Positions 33,171-40,286 of a stretch of DNA of 40,286 nt are shown piece by piece. Position 1 is the first letter of the stretch; each line of letters begins with the position of its first letter. Source of the DNA: BOG-908 sp964250925 (GTDB taxonomy: Bacteria; Pseudomonadota; Alphaproteobacteria; Acetobacterales; Acetobacteraceae); contig CAXUHU010000021.1 in the NCBI GenBank assembly GCA_964250925.1, positions 1 to 40,286 on the forward strand, written 5' to 3'. Made by a program: the position numbers and the translations under genes. The notes under the pieces are model-generated. The model saw only the letters and a program-made list of their open reading frames with translations, was not told where the DNA came from and ran no database searches.

Positions 33171-33188
33171 GCCGTCCGGCCGGACGGC
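33171..33188. repeat. Perfect 18-bp palindrome upstream of the efflux operon
   Basis: GCCGTCCGGCCGGACGGC is perfectly self-complementary. It lies between the lytic transglycosylase stop (33201) and the adaptor start (33140), both on the minus strand. It has no T-run on either side. It could be a terminator stem for the upstream gene or an operator for a TetR-like repressor of the pump; no such regulator is in the window. Confidence 0.5.
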
Positions 33189-33200
33189 AAGAGCGGCCGG

Positions 33201-34064
33201 TCAGCCCCGTCTGGGCGGCAGCCGGAAGGCCAGGGCTGTCGGCATCAGGCGATACGCGGCCAGGCTTCGTCCGGTGAAGGCCAGGCTGCCGGCGCGCGCA
33301 CCATGAGGTGTGGAGGCCATCATGTGTCCCATGGCCGGTCCTGCTCCGGCGATGGTGAACGGGGTGGTCCGTGTCGCCGAACCATCCAGTCCGGCGGAGG
33401 CTGCTGGCATCGGGTCCTGGCGGTTTCCATGCCCAGGGTCGCTGTGCTCCTCATCGGCAGCCCCGCCGATGCTGGCCATAGGCGCTGCCCGGTGGCGCGG
33501 CATCTGTCCCGCATCCCCGGCCGGCTCGGCCCATTCGGCCAGAACGCGCCGCTGATACGCGGCCCCGATCGTCGGCGTCTGGGAATGATAGGCCGCCGCC
33601 GCCCTAGGCCAGCTTCGCGCGTGGGCGAACAGGGAGAGCAGGAACGAGCCCGCGTAGGCGGCATTGGCGCCGGGGTCGAACGCCTGCTCCAGCGAGGCGA
33701 ACGCCTCGGGGTGGTTCAGCAGGTTCACCTGCAGGCAGCCCACGTCGATGGAGCGGACGCCGCGGGCCTGCAGCGCGCGCACCGCCGCGATCGCTTCGGC
33801 CTTGGTGTCGAAAAAGGAGCCCGTGCCTTCCGCGTTGATGGTCCAGGGCCAGGCTGCGAGGGTGCCGGTGGCGGGGTCGGCCCGGCCCGACTCCACCCGT
33901 GCAATCGCCGAGAGGAACGCGTCCGGTATGTGCTGCGCCGCTTCCACCGTGCCGATCGCCGCGCGGCACAGCGCAGAATCGTCGGCCTGGGCCGCGCTGA
34001 TCCAAACGCTCCACAGCAGGATGATCGTCACCCAAACCGGGCGGGGCAGTGCCGTGATGGTCAT
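33201..34064 (-). CDS. Lytic transglycosylase (SLT-domain) protein
   Basis: This 287-aa exported protein has a signal peptide (about residues 8-27, ending AQADD) and an SLT domain. The domain has IPDAFLSAIARVESGR with catalytic Glu58, SIDVGCLQVNL (the GLMQ-like motif), and a tyrosine-bearing AAAAYHSQTPTIGAAYQRRVLAEW. It cuts glycan strands of peptidoglycan, usually to let envelope machines through. The C-terminal ~100 residues are low in complexity and rich in Ala, Gly, His and Met, with no known domain. The neighbouring Flp pilin may hint at a pilus-related role, but that is inference. Confidence 0.85.
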   Translation of the reverse strand: MTITALPRPVWVTIILLWSVWISAAQADDSALCRAAIGTVEAAQHIPDAFLSAIARVESGRADPATGTLAAWPWTINAEGTGSFFDTKAEAIAAVRALQARGVRSIDVGCLQVNLLNHPEAFASLEQAFDPGANAAYAGSFLLSLFAHARSWPRAAAAYHSQTPTIGAAYQRRVLAEWAEPAGDAGQMPRHRAAPMASIGGAADEEHSDPGHGNRQDPMPAASAGLDGSATRTTPFTIAGAGPAMGHMMASTPHGARAGSLAFTGRSLAAYRLMPTALAFRLPPRRG

Positions 34065-34141
34065 CCTTCAAGCTAGCCCGATCACGCTTTACGGAAGGTG
34101 AACACGTTGGCGGAGATGAAATGCTGCAATGCAAAATAAAC

Positions 34142-34256
34142 CTTGCGCCGCAGGGTCGGCGCGATTACCATTTGTGTTGCGGCGCGCTTCGGCCCGCCGC
34201 ATCTTGGACGTTTCCTCCCTAAACTTGGCGGTGCCGCAAGGCATCGCCTTTTTTTT
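34142..34256 (+). ncRNA. Candidate trans-acting small RNA with CCUCCC motif
   Basis: On the plus strand this stretch shows hairpin 1 (GCGCCG 34145-34150/CGGCGC 34157-34162) and hairpin 2 (GCGGCG 34179-34184/CGCCGC 34195-34200). An unpaired 26-nt stretch then contains TTTCCTCCCTAAA, followed by a near-perfect intrinsic terminator (34227-34256). No protein-coding gene lies upstream on this strand to own that terminator, because the transglycosylase runs the other way from 34064. CCUCCC is complementary to Shine-Dalgarno sequences, as in alphaproteobacterial sRNAs such as AbcR and the CCUCC-motif RNAs. The 5' end is a guess: a possible TTGGCG/CAAAAT promoter with a wide spacer lies at about 34109-34138. 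Confidence 0.5.
34227..34256 (+). terminator. Strong intrinsic terminator
   Basis: GGCGGTGCC (34227-34235) pairs with GGCATCGCC (34240-34248) through nine positions with one G-T wobble. A GCAA tetraloop closes it and eight T follow (34249-34256). The T-run fixes the direction as plus. It is the cleanest intrinsic terminator in the window. Confidence 0.88.
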
Positions 34257-34355
34257 AATGCCGCGCACCCTTTGGTCCGAAGCATTTTCTGGACACACCG
34301 ACGATGCGGCGATACGTTCCATTATCGACACGTTTCTCAGTGTCTCGTTAAGGAT

Positions 34356-34375
34356 GCGGCGGTATTCTCCGCCGC
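34356..34375 (+). repeat. Hairpin in the Flp pilin leader
   Basis: GCGGCGG (34356-34362) and CCGCCGC (34369-34375) form a perfect 7-bp stem with a TATTCT loop, 23 bp before the pilin ATG. A second small stem, GACAC/GTGTC, lies just upstream, within about 34327-34345. Between the sRNA terminator (34256) and the pilin start nothing else was seen. Confidence 0.5.
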
Positions 34376-34398
34376 GTGATCGTAGGGGTGGACGTGGA

Positions 34399-34587
34399 AT
34401 GAGGATGAGGCCTGCAGGCGCCGGGGTTTACGGTCCGGCGTCGTACCTGCTGCGCGACCGCCATGGGGTGACGGCGGTCGAATACGGCATCGTTGCCGCC
34501 TTCCTCTGCTTGTCGCTGCTGGGCATCTTCACCCGGTTCGCCGCGGTTCTCACGACCATGTTCACCGGGGCGTCCAGCGGCATCTGA
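34399..34587 (+). CDS. Flp/Fap-type IVb pilin
   Basis: This is a 62-aa prepilin. A basic leader ends in RHG, and the mature part starts VTAVEYGIVAAFLCLSLLGIF, with Glu+5 and Tyr+6 after the predicted prepilin-peptidase site, followed by a short hydrophilic tail. These are the Flp hallmarks of Tad pili used for tight adherence. No tad/cpa or prepilin-peptidase gene is in the window, so this is an orphan pilin locus. I chose the ATG at 34399; the ATG two codons later is nearly as good. Longer upstream reading would pass through the sRNA region and is unlikely. Confidence 0.85.
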   Translation: MRMRPAGAGVYGPASYLLRDRHGVTAVEYGIVAAFLCLSLLGIFTRFAAVLTTMFTGASSGI

Positions 34588-34622
34588 CGTCCCGCCGCAC
34601 GAGCCTGCATGGAGCGGGTCGG

Positions 34623-35444
34623 CTAGCCGTGCATCAAGGCCTCGGCCCGCCCGGACAGAAACAGGGCAAGGCCCGTCATGTCGGCCGCAACCCGGGTGAA
34701 GCCGGCCGTCTTCCTCAGGCTGTCCTCGCTCATGTAAAGGCCGCGCGCGATCTCGATCTGCAACGCGTGTACGCGCTGCGCTGGGCGCCCGTAATGGCGC
34801 GTCACGTAGCCGCCGGCATACGGATCGTTGCGACGAACGACGTAGCCGCGATGCGACAGGAATCGTTCGACCTGCACTGTCACCTGCGGCTCGCAGGCCG
34901 CGCCGAAGGCATCCCCCAAGACGATGTCCGGAACGGGGCGGCGGTCCGCGCAGGCATGGGCCGGCATGGAATGGCAATCGATCAGCAGGCAGGCGCCGAA
35001 TCGGTCCCGCGCGCCCGCAATCAGTGCCGCCAAAGCGTCGTGATACGGCTGCCAGCCGACGGCCACGCGCCGTTCGGCCTCGGCAAAGCGCAGCAGGCCG
35101 CGATAGATCGCCTCGCCATTGGATACGACGCGGGCGATGGTGCCGAGGCCGGCGCCGACCCGCGGGCTGGCGGTGTTCACCCAAGGCGGCAGCGGGTCCT
35201 CGAACATCCCGGCGTCGAGCTCCCACGCCTCGCGGTTGGCGTCGCACCAGACGCGCGGAAAGCTGGCGGCCAGCAGGGCGCCTCCATGGGCGGGGGCGGC
35301 CGCGAAGATCTCCTCGATGTAGCAGTCCTCGCTACGCCGCAGCGTGAGCGCGTCCAGACGGGCGTCGGCGACGAAGCTGGGATCGTAGTCACGGCCGGAG
35401 TGGGGGGATGAGAACACCAGCGGCGCCGTAAGCGGGTCAGCCAA
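34623..35444 (-). CDS. N-formylglutamate amidohydrolase family protein
   Basis: This 273-aa metalloenzyme-like protein has LVFSSPHSGRDY (10-20), WCDANREAWELD (66-77), DCHSMP (156-161) and NDPYAGGYVTRHYG. These match the zinc-binding and catalytic motifs of N-formylglutamate deformylase, the last step of one histidine degradation route. Members of this family also include proteins of unknown substrate, and no hut genes are adjacent. The start is weak: TTG at 35444 without a clear ribosome binding site. The frame stays open upstream into the tRNA gene but lacks ATG, GTG or TTG there, so TTG 35444 is the best option. Confidence 0.85.
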   Translation of the reverse strand: MADPLTAPLVFSSPHSGRDYDPSFVADARLDALTLRRSEDCYIEEIFAAAPAHGGALLAASFPRVWCDANREAWELDAGMFEDPLPPWVNTASPRVGAGLGTIARVVSNGEAIYRGLLRFAEAERRVAVGWQPYHDALAALIAGARDRFGACLLIDCHSMPAHACADRRPVPDIVLGDAFGAACEPQVTVQVERFLSHRGYVVRRNDPYAGGYVTRHYGRPAQRVHALQIEIARGLYMSEDSLRKTAGFTRVAADMTGLALFLSGRAEALMHG

Positions 35445-35543
35445 GCGGAGTGTGTAGCAGCCTGGACGGTCTTGCCGCCGGACGGAGAGGTTGGCGATCG
35501 TCAGGTCCTCTCCCGCGTCGTCCCCCGCAGCCTCGCCATAGGG

Positions 35544-35618
35544 TGGTGGGCGCGACAGGGATTGAACCTGTGACCCCTACCATGTCAAGGTAGTGCACTA
35601 CCGCTGTGCTACGCGCCC
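35544..35618 (-). tRNA. tRNA-Val (anticodon GAC)
   Basis: Read on the minus strand, the acceptor stem GGGCGCG/CGCGCCC is a perfect 7 bp. The D arm is GCAC/GTGC, the anticodon arm CTACC/GGTAG encloses TTGACAT with anticodon GAC, and the T arm is ACAGG-TTCAATC-CCTGT. The discriminator is A and CCA is encoded at 35544-35546. It reads the codon GUC. It lies upstream of the amidohydrolase gene on the same strand. Confidence 0.98.
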
Positions 35619-35765
35619 GGCCATAGGCTGGCTGACCGGTCTCCTAAGGAAATAGACGTGTCAACGCAACCCCGGCATGGCGGCGGCGAGTGTTGCGCCT
35701 TGGTGCAGGCCTCGTCCGCCTCCGGAGTGGGCATCAGCGCCGATGCGGACCAACGTCGCGCATGG

Positions 35766-35819
35766 CCGTCACAAAAGCTTCATCGAACTGACATAGTGCT
35801 GACCCGTCACCTCTATAGG
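35766..35819 (+). promoter_or_regulatory. Pho boxes and -10 element of the pst operon
   Basis: Four 7-bp units related to CTGTCAT recur every 11 bp: CCGTCAC (35766), GCTTCAT (35777), CTGACAT (35788) and CTGACCC (35799), separated by A/T-rich 4-mers. This is the 11-bp phased pattern bound by PhoB dimers. A TATAGG-like -10 follows at 35814-35819, about 8 bp after the last unit, as in Pho promoters where PhoB replaces the -35. pstS starts 73 bp downstream. Confidence 0.75.
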
Positions 35820-35892
35820 TGTGAGATGTTGCCGCGTTGCAGGCCGGACGGCGCCGCTGTCCAGGCCAGCCGGCGTAAGCTCAGGAGCCGCC

Positions 35893-36915
35893 ATGACGAC
35901 CAAACGACACGCTTCGGCACGTCTTGTCGCAGCTATAGCTTCGATCGGCGCCTACGGTGCCGCGCAGGCGCAGGCGATCACCGGGGCAGGATCCACCTTT
36001 GCGCAGCCGATCTACCAGGCCTGGGCCGATGCCTCGAAGCCCGCCACCGGCGTGTCGTTGAACTACCAGGGCGTAGGCTCGGGCGCCGGGCAGAAGCTGA
36101 TCATCCAACGCACGGTCGATTTCGGCGCGTCGGACGCGCCGATGTCGGCCGACAAGCTGGCCGCGGCCAAGCTGGTGCAGTTTCCGGCGGTGATGGGCGC
36201 CGTCGACATCGCGGTGAACCTGCCCGGCGTGGCCGCCGATAGGCTCCGCCTGAACGGCCCGGTGCTGGCCGACATCTACCTCGGAACCGTGACCAGATGG
36301 AACGATCCGGCGATTGCCAAGCTGAATCCGGGGATGAACCTGCCGAACCTGCCGATCGCGCCGGTTTACCGTGCCGACGGGTCGGGCACCACCTACGTGT
36401 TCACCAGCTATCTCTCCAAGGTCAGCCCCGACTTTAAGAGCAAGGTGGGCGCTGACAAGGCGGTGAGCTGGCCGGCTGGCACCGGCGCCAAGGGCACGGC
36501 AGGCGTCGCCGGCGCGGTAAAGAACACCACGGGCAGCCTGGGTTATGTCGAGAGCGCCTATGCGACGCTGAACCACCTGACCACCACCCAGTTGCGGACC
36601 CATGACGGCACCTTCATCAAGCCGACACTGGCCGGCTTCGCGGCTGCTGCGGCCGGTGCGGATTGGGCGCGGGCAAAGGGCTTCGCCGTCGATCTGAACG
36701 ATCAGCCGGGCGCTGCATCCTGGCCCATCGTGTCGGCTACCTTCGTGCTGCTGCCGACGAACCCTGCGGACGCGGCCAAGAGCGCGGCCGTCGTCAAGTT
36801 CTTCGAATGGGCGCTGGCCAACGGCGATGCGGTCGCCACGCAGCTTCAATACGTGGCCCTGCCGCCCGCCGTGAAGGCGCAGATCGACGTCAAGCTGAAG
36901 ACGCTGGCCAAGTAA
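35893..36915 (+). CDS. pstS: Phosphate ABC transporter substrate-binding protein PstS
   Basis: This 340-aa periplasmic protein has a signal peptide ending near AQAQA (residue 26) and then ITGAGSTFAQPIYQAW, the phosphate-binding first loop. GQKLIIQRTVDFGASDAPM, YRADGSGTTYVFTSYLSKV and GTKGNAG-like GAKGTAGVAGAVKNTTGSLGY complete the phosphate-binding set. The ATG at 35893 has AGGAG six bases upstream. It is first in pstSCAB-phoU behind a Pho-box promoter, so it is induced when phosphate is low. Confidence 0.97.
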   Translation: MTTKRHASARLVAAIASIGAYGAAQAQAITGAGSTFAQPIYQAWADASKPATGVSLNYQGVGSGAGQKLIIQRTVDFGASDAPMSADKLAAAKLVQFPAVMGAVDIAVNLPGVAADRLRLNGPVLADIYLGTVTRWNDPAIAKLNPGMNLPNLPIAPVYRADGSGTTYVFTSYLSKVSPDFKSKVGADKAVSWPAGTGAKGTAGVAGAVKNTTGSLGYVESAYATLNHLTTTQLRTHDGTFIKPTLAGFAAAAAGADWARAKGFAVDLNDQPGAASWPIVSATFVLLPTNPADAAKSAAVVKFFEWALANGDAVATQLQYVALPPAVKAQIDVKLKTLAK

Positions 36916-36928
36916 GCGGCGTCGAGCC

Positions 36929-37915
36929 ATGCCAAGCACGGCCGGCGCGATGGGCGAGGCGGTTTCCGGTCCCGTCGCCTTGCCGGCCCTCCAGCGGTCG
37001 CGCGGTGCCGGCGACCGGGTGTTCGCGGCGGCCGCCCATCTGGCCGGGGCGTTCGTGTTGGTGTTGCTGGGCGCCATCATCGTGCTGCTGTTCGTGGGCG
37101 GCCTGCCTGCCTTCCGCGCGTTCGGTCCGAGGTTCATCGGCTCCGCCGCGTGGAACCCGGTTACCGAGCGGTTCGGCGCGCTCGTGTCGCTGTACGGTAC
37201 GGTGGCCAGCTCGGTCATGGCCCTGCTGATGGCCGTGCCGCTGGCGTTCGGCGTCGCCTTCTTCCTGACCGAGCTGGCGCCGGGCTGGATGCGGCGGCCG
37301 GTGGGCACCGCCATCGAGCTGCTGGCTGCCATACCCTCCATAATTTACGGCATGTGGGGGTTCTTCGTGCTGGCCCCCGCGGTGGGCCATACCGTCAAGC
37401 CGTTCCTGGCCGGCACGCTCGGCCACCTGCCGGGCCTGGCGGGCCTCTTCCGTGCGGCCCCTGGCGACGCCAGCATCTTCACCGCGGCCCTTGTGCTCGC
37501 CATCATGATAACGCCCTTCATCGCGGCCACCATGCGCGACGTGTTCCTGACCGTGCCGGTCATCTTCAAGGAAAGCGCGTTCGGCCTGGGCTGTACCAGC
37601 TGGGAGGTCATGCGGGGGATCGTGCTGCCCTACACGCGCGCGTCCGTGGTGGGCGGCATCATGCTGGGACTGGGCCGCGCGCTGGGCGAGACGATGGCGG
37701 TGACGTTCGTGATCGGCAACACAAACCGCATCAGCCCCAGCATCTTCGCGCCCGGCAACACCATCGCCTCGCTGGTGGCGCTCGAGTTCCCCGAGGCCGA
37801 GAGCGGCAGCCTGCAGCTCTCCTCGCTGCTGGCGCTGGGCTTTATTCTGTTCGTGATCAGCTTCCTAGTCCTGGCGATCTCGCGCACCCTGCTGGCGCGG
37901 GGCGGGCGATACTGA
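36929..37915 (+). CDS. pstC: Phosphate ABC transporter permease PstC
   Basis: This 328-aa permease has about six helices. The first spans about residues 34-56, and a periplasmic loop carries FGPRFIGSAAWNPVTERFGALVSLYGT, the PstC signature. The EAA loop is VIFKESAFGLGCTSWEVMRGIVLPYTRASVVGGIMLGLGRALGETMAV, which contacts PstB. It starts 13 bp after pstS, and its stop shares a base with the pstA start (TGATG). The first ATG has a weak ribosome site, so the N terminus could be a few residues shorter. Confidence 0.96.
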   Translation: MPSTAGAMGEAVSGPVALPALQRSRGAGDRVFAAAAHLAGAFVLVLLGAIIVLLFVGGLPAFRAFGPRFIGSAAWNPVTERFGALVSLYGTVASSVMALLMAVPLAFGVAFFLTELAPGWMRRPVGTAIELLAAIPSIIYGMWGFFVLAPAVGHTVKPFLAGTLGHLPGLAGLFRAAPGDASIFTAALVLAIMITPFIAATMRDVFLTVPVIFKESAFGLGCTSWEVMRGIVLPYTRASVVGGIMLGLGRALGETMAVTFVIGNTNRISPSIFAPGNTIASLVALEFPEAESGSLQLSSLLALGFILFVISFLVLAISRTLLARGGRY

Positions 37916-38787
37916 TGGGGGCCACGTTGCACGTGGCCGCGGGGCACGAGCGCACGGCGCGGCAGCTCGGCCGGCGCCGCCGGCGCACCGACCGGGCAGC
38001 CCGCCTGCTGGCGTTGCTGGCGACCCTGGTGGCGCTGGCCTTCCTCGCCTCAATCCTGGTCACTCTGTTCACCCTGGGCGTGCCGGGCCTGAAGCCGCAC
38101 GTGTTCATCGCCACCACCAGGGCGCCGGGCTCGGGCGGCGGCTTGGCCAACGCCATCGTGGGCAGCCTGTTGCAGACCGGCATCGGCACGCTGGTGGGAA
38201 CCCCGATCGGGTTGATGGTGGGTACCTACCTGGCCGAGTATGCCGCCGCCACGGCGCTGGGCAACGCGGTGCGTTTCGTCTCCGACATCCTGCTCTCGGC
38301 GCCGTCCATCCTGATCGGCCTGTTCATCTACCAGATCATCGTAGCCCCGCTGGGCGGCTTTTCCGGCTGGGCAGGCGCGGCCGCGCTGGCCATCCTGGTG
38401 ATCCCCATCGTAGTGCGCACGACCGAGGACATGCTACGGCTGATACCGGTCAGCCTGCGCGAAGCCTCGATCGCACTCGGCGCACCGCGCTGGAAGACGA
38501 TCGTGTTCATCTGCTATCGCGCCGCGTTGGACGGCCTGCTGACCGGCGTATTGCTGGCGGTGGCGCGCGTGGCCGGCGAGACGGCGCCGCTGCTGTTCAC
38601 CTCGCTCGGCAACTCCAACTTTTCCGGGCTGGGTTCGGCCATGTCCAGCCTGCCGGTCACCATCTACCAATATGCCGCCTCGGCGTTCGACGACTGGGTG
38701 CAGCTCGCCTGGACCGGCGCGCTGCTGATCACGTTGGGCGTGCTGGCGATCAACATCGCCGCCCGTCTGTTCGTGCGCCGCCGCTGA
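37915..38787 (+). CDS. pstA: Phosphate ABC transporter permease PstA
   Basis: This 290-aa permease follows the PstA pattern: an arginine-rich cytoplasmic start, a first helix (LLALLATLVALAFLASILVTL), then GGLANAIVGSLLQTGIGTLVGTPIGLMVGTYLAEY. The EAA loop is LIPVSLREASIALGAPRWKTIVFICYRAALDGLLTGVLLAVARVAGETAPLLFT. The start ATG at 37915 overlaps the pstC stop by one base. pstB follows after 1 bp. It pairs with PstC to form the membrane channel. Confidence 0.96.
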   Translation: MGATLHVAAGHERTARQLGRRRRRTDRAARLLALLATLVALAFLASILVTLFTLGVPGLKPHVFIATTRAPGSGGGLANAIVGSLLQTGIGTLVGTPIGLMVGTYLAEYAAATALGNAVRFVSDILLSAPSILIGLFIYQIIVAPLGGFSGWAGAAALAILVIPIVVRTTEDMLRLIPVSLREASIALGAPRWKTIVFICYRAALDGLLTGVLLAVARVAGETAPLLFTSLGNSNFSGLGSAMSSLPVTIYQYAASAFDDWVQLAWTGALLITLGVLAINIAARLFVRRR

Positions 38788-38788
38788 C

Positions 38789-39634
38789 ATGACCGAAGGA
38801 CCGCTGATCGTGGAGCAGGCCATAAACACCAGCAGCGCGTCCGCCCGGCCGGCACCTCCGTCCGTGGCGGCGGTGGCTGGTCCGGTCAAGCTGTCGATAC
38901 GCGGGCTCGATTTCTTCTACGGTGCCAACCGCGCGCTCAAGGCGATCGATCTCGACCTGCCAGACCGCCAGGTGACCGGCATGATCGGTCCCTCGGGCTG
39001 CGGCAAATCCACCCTGCTGCGCGTGCTGAACCGCATGTACGACCTCTACCCCGGCCAGCGAGCGGCGGGCGAGGTGCTGATGGACGGAATGAACATCCTC
39101 TCGCCCGCGACCGACCTGAACCTGTTGCGCAGCCGGGTCGGCATGGTGTTCCAGAAGCCCACCCCGTTTCCGATGAGCATCTACGACAACATCGCCTTCG
39201 GGGTGAAGCTGCACGAGCGGCTGAACCGCGCGGCGATGGATGCGCGCGTGGAGTGGTCGCTGACGCGGGCTGCGCTGTGGGGCGAGGTGCGCGACCGGCT
39301 GCAGACGCCGGCCGCCGGCCTGTCGGGCGGGCAGCAGCAGCGGCTGTGCATCGCGCGCACCATAGCGACCCGGCCCGAGATCATCCTGCTCGACGAGCCG
39401 ACGAGCGCGCTCGACCCGATCAGCACGCTGAAGATCGAGGAGCTGATCGACGAGCTGAAGCGCGATTTCACCATCGCCATCGTCACCCACAACATGCAGC
39501 AGGCGGCGCGCTGCGCCGACCAGGTGGCGTTCTTCTACTTGGGCGAGCTGGTGGAGGTGGGTCAAGCCGGACAGATATTCACGTCGCCGAAGCAAAAGCG
39601 GACCCAGGAATACGTCACCGGCCGCTTCGGCTGA
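38789..39634 (+). CDS. pstB: Phosphate ABC transporter ATP-binding protein PstB
   Basis: This 281-aa ABC ATPase has Walker A GPSGCGKST (67-75), Q-loop Gln122 in FQKPTPFPMSIYDNIAFG, signature LSGGQ (178-182), Walker B IILLDEP (198-204) and the H-loop THN (His234). The MYDLYPGQRAAGEVLMDG segment is specific to PstB. A roughly 30-residue Ala/Pro-rich N-terminal extension precedes the ABC core. It powers uptake through PstCA and, with PhoU, signals phosphate status to PhoR. Confidence 0.97.
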   Translation: MTEGPLIVEQAINTSSASARPAPPSVAAVAGPVKLSIRGLDFFYGANRALKAIDLDLPDRQVTGMIGPSGCGKSTLLRVLNRMYDLYPGQRAAGEVLMDGMNILSPATDLNLLRSRVGMVFQKPTPFPMSIYDNIAFGVKLHERLNRAAMDARVEWSLTRAALWGEVRDRLQTPAAGLSGGQQQRLCIARTIATRPEIILLDEPTSALDPISTLKIEELIDELKRDFTIAIVTHNMQQAARCADQVAFFYLGELVEVGQAGQIFTSPKQKRTQEYVTGRFG

Positions 39635-39651
39635 ACGAGGAATACGCCGTC

Positions 39652-40286
39652 ATGGCCGAGCCAGCGCGACACATCGTCAAGAGTTACGAGCAGGAGCTGA
39701 AGCGCCTGCGCGACCTGCTGGTGGAGATGGGCGGCCTGGTCGAAGCCCAGCTCGCCACCGCTACGGTGGCCGTCGTGGAACAGGATACGGAGGCGGCGGC
39801 CCGCACGGTGGAGCAGGACCCGGCCGTCGATGCGCTCGAGCGCGAGGTGGAAAGTTTCGTCATCCGCCTGCTGGCTCTGCGCCAGCCGGTGGCCCAAGAC
39901 CTGCGCCAGATCGTGGCCGCGCTGAAGATGACCAGCGATTTCGAGCGTATCGGCGACTACGCGGCCAACGTGGCCAAGCGCAGCATCGTGCTCAGCCAGT
40001 TCAACATGCCGTTCAAGCTGAGCGGCCTGGCCCACATGGCGCGGCTGGTGCAGGAAAGCCTCAAGCTGACCGTCGATGCGGTGGGCGACGAGGATGCCGA
40101 CAAGGCGGTGCAGGTCTGGCGCTCCGACCAGGCGGTCGACGACATCTACACCGCCATCTTCCGCGAGCTGGTCACCTACATGATGGAAGACCCGCGCCAG
40201 ATCACGCCCTGCACGCACCTGCTGTTCATCGCCAAGAACCTCGAGCGCATCGGCGACCACGCGACCAACATCGCCGAGACGGTGCA
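39652..40286 (+). CDS. phoU: Phosphate signalling protein PhoU (3' end beyond window)
   Basis: About 211 codons are visible and the gene continues past the right edge, so only a short tail is missing. It begins MAEPARHIVKSYEQELKRLR and carries the two metal-binding motifs of PhoU, SDFERIGDYAANVAKR and NLERIGDHATNIAE (the E-x3-D-x3-N pattern). PhoU links the Pst transporter to the PhoR kinase and keeps the Pho regulon off in high phosphate. It follows pstB by 17 bp, with GAGG eleven bases upstream of the ATG. phoB or phoR may follow off the window. Confidence 0.96.
   Translation, partial: MAEPARHIVKSYEQELKRLRDLLVEMGGLVEAQLATATVAVVEQDTEAAARTVEQDPAVDALEREVESFVIRLLALRQPVAQDLRQIVAALKMTSDFERIGDYAANVAKRSIVLSQFNMPFKLSGLAHMARLVQESLKLTVDAVGDEDADKAVQVWRSDQAVDDIYTAIFRELVTYMMEDPRQITPCTHLLFIAKNLERIGDHATNIAETV

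Noticed and set aside
1..40286. CRISPR array, prophage, transposase, toxin-antitoxin or defence genes
   Set aside because: Both strands were read for repeats and typical proteins; only core metabolic, envelope and information genes were found.

Overview
This is a GC-rich, gene-dense chromosomal window from an alphaproteobacterium, most likely of the Acetobacteraceae/Rhodospirillales group. Evidence for this is MipZ, a MucR/Ros regulator, a cysteine-poor Fur, Cox11-type CtaG, HslVU, an OlsB-like acyltransferase beside lnt, and an A/T-rich palindromic terminator (about 10548-10580) of a kind I remember from Acetobacteraceae. Most of the window is core housekeeping sequence. I see no prophage, insertion sequence, CRISPR array or defence island. 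One assembly gap of 10 N lies inside lnt at 21517-21526.

Layout. 1-5.1 kb: start of tonB, mipZ, then a divergent pqiABC operon for lipid transport across the envelope. 5.1-10.5 kb: a VOC protein, a FUSC membrane protein, a TylF-like methyltransferase, trpS and ctaG. 10.6-15.5 kb, minus strand: hslV-hslU-rsmA, an EAL phosphodiesterase with a broken GGDEF domain, and tadA. 15.5-18.7 kb, plus strand: a puuD-like amidase, rluB, rsmD and a GT61 glycosyltransferase, mostly overlapping. 19-20.4 kb: nth and a DUF2244 gene, divergent. 20.4-27.2 kb, mostly minus strand: nfuA-rutE-tsaB-rimI, then mucR (with a divergent TusA-like gene), then fur-OlsB-like-lnt-XRE regulator. 27.3-34 kb: a GT2 glycosyltransferase, an efflux operon (adaptor, RND pump, translationally coupled chorismate mutase) and a lytic transglycosylase. 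34.1-35.6 kb: a probable small RNA with a strong terminator, an orphan Flp pilin, an N-formylglutamate amidohydrolase-family gene and tRNA-Val(GAC). 35.7-40.3 kb: a Pho-box promoter followed by pstS-pstC-pstA-pstB-phoU, cut by the window end.

How the genes work together. The clearest units are the phosphate uptake and signalling operon under PhoB-type control, the PqiABC inter-membrane lipid transporter, the HslVU protease with RsmA, the RND efflux pump, and the nfuA-rutE-tsaB-rimI group (Fe-S carrier plus tRNA t6A and ribosomal acetylation functions). The least explained sequence is the 34.1-34.4 kb intergenic region, which has the layout of a trans-acting sRNA (two hairpins, a single-stranded CCUCCC stretch, a terminator). 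A pair of about 78-bp dispersed intergenic repeats is also unexplained. No undescribed multi-gene system stands out.
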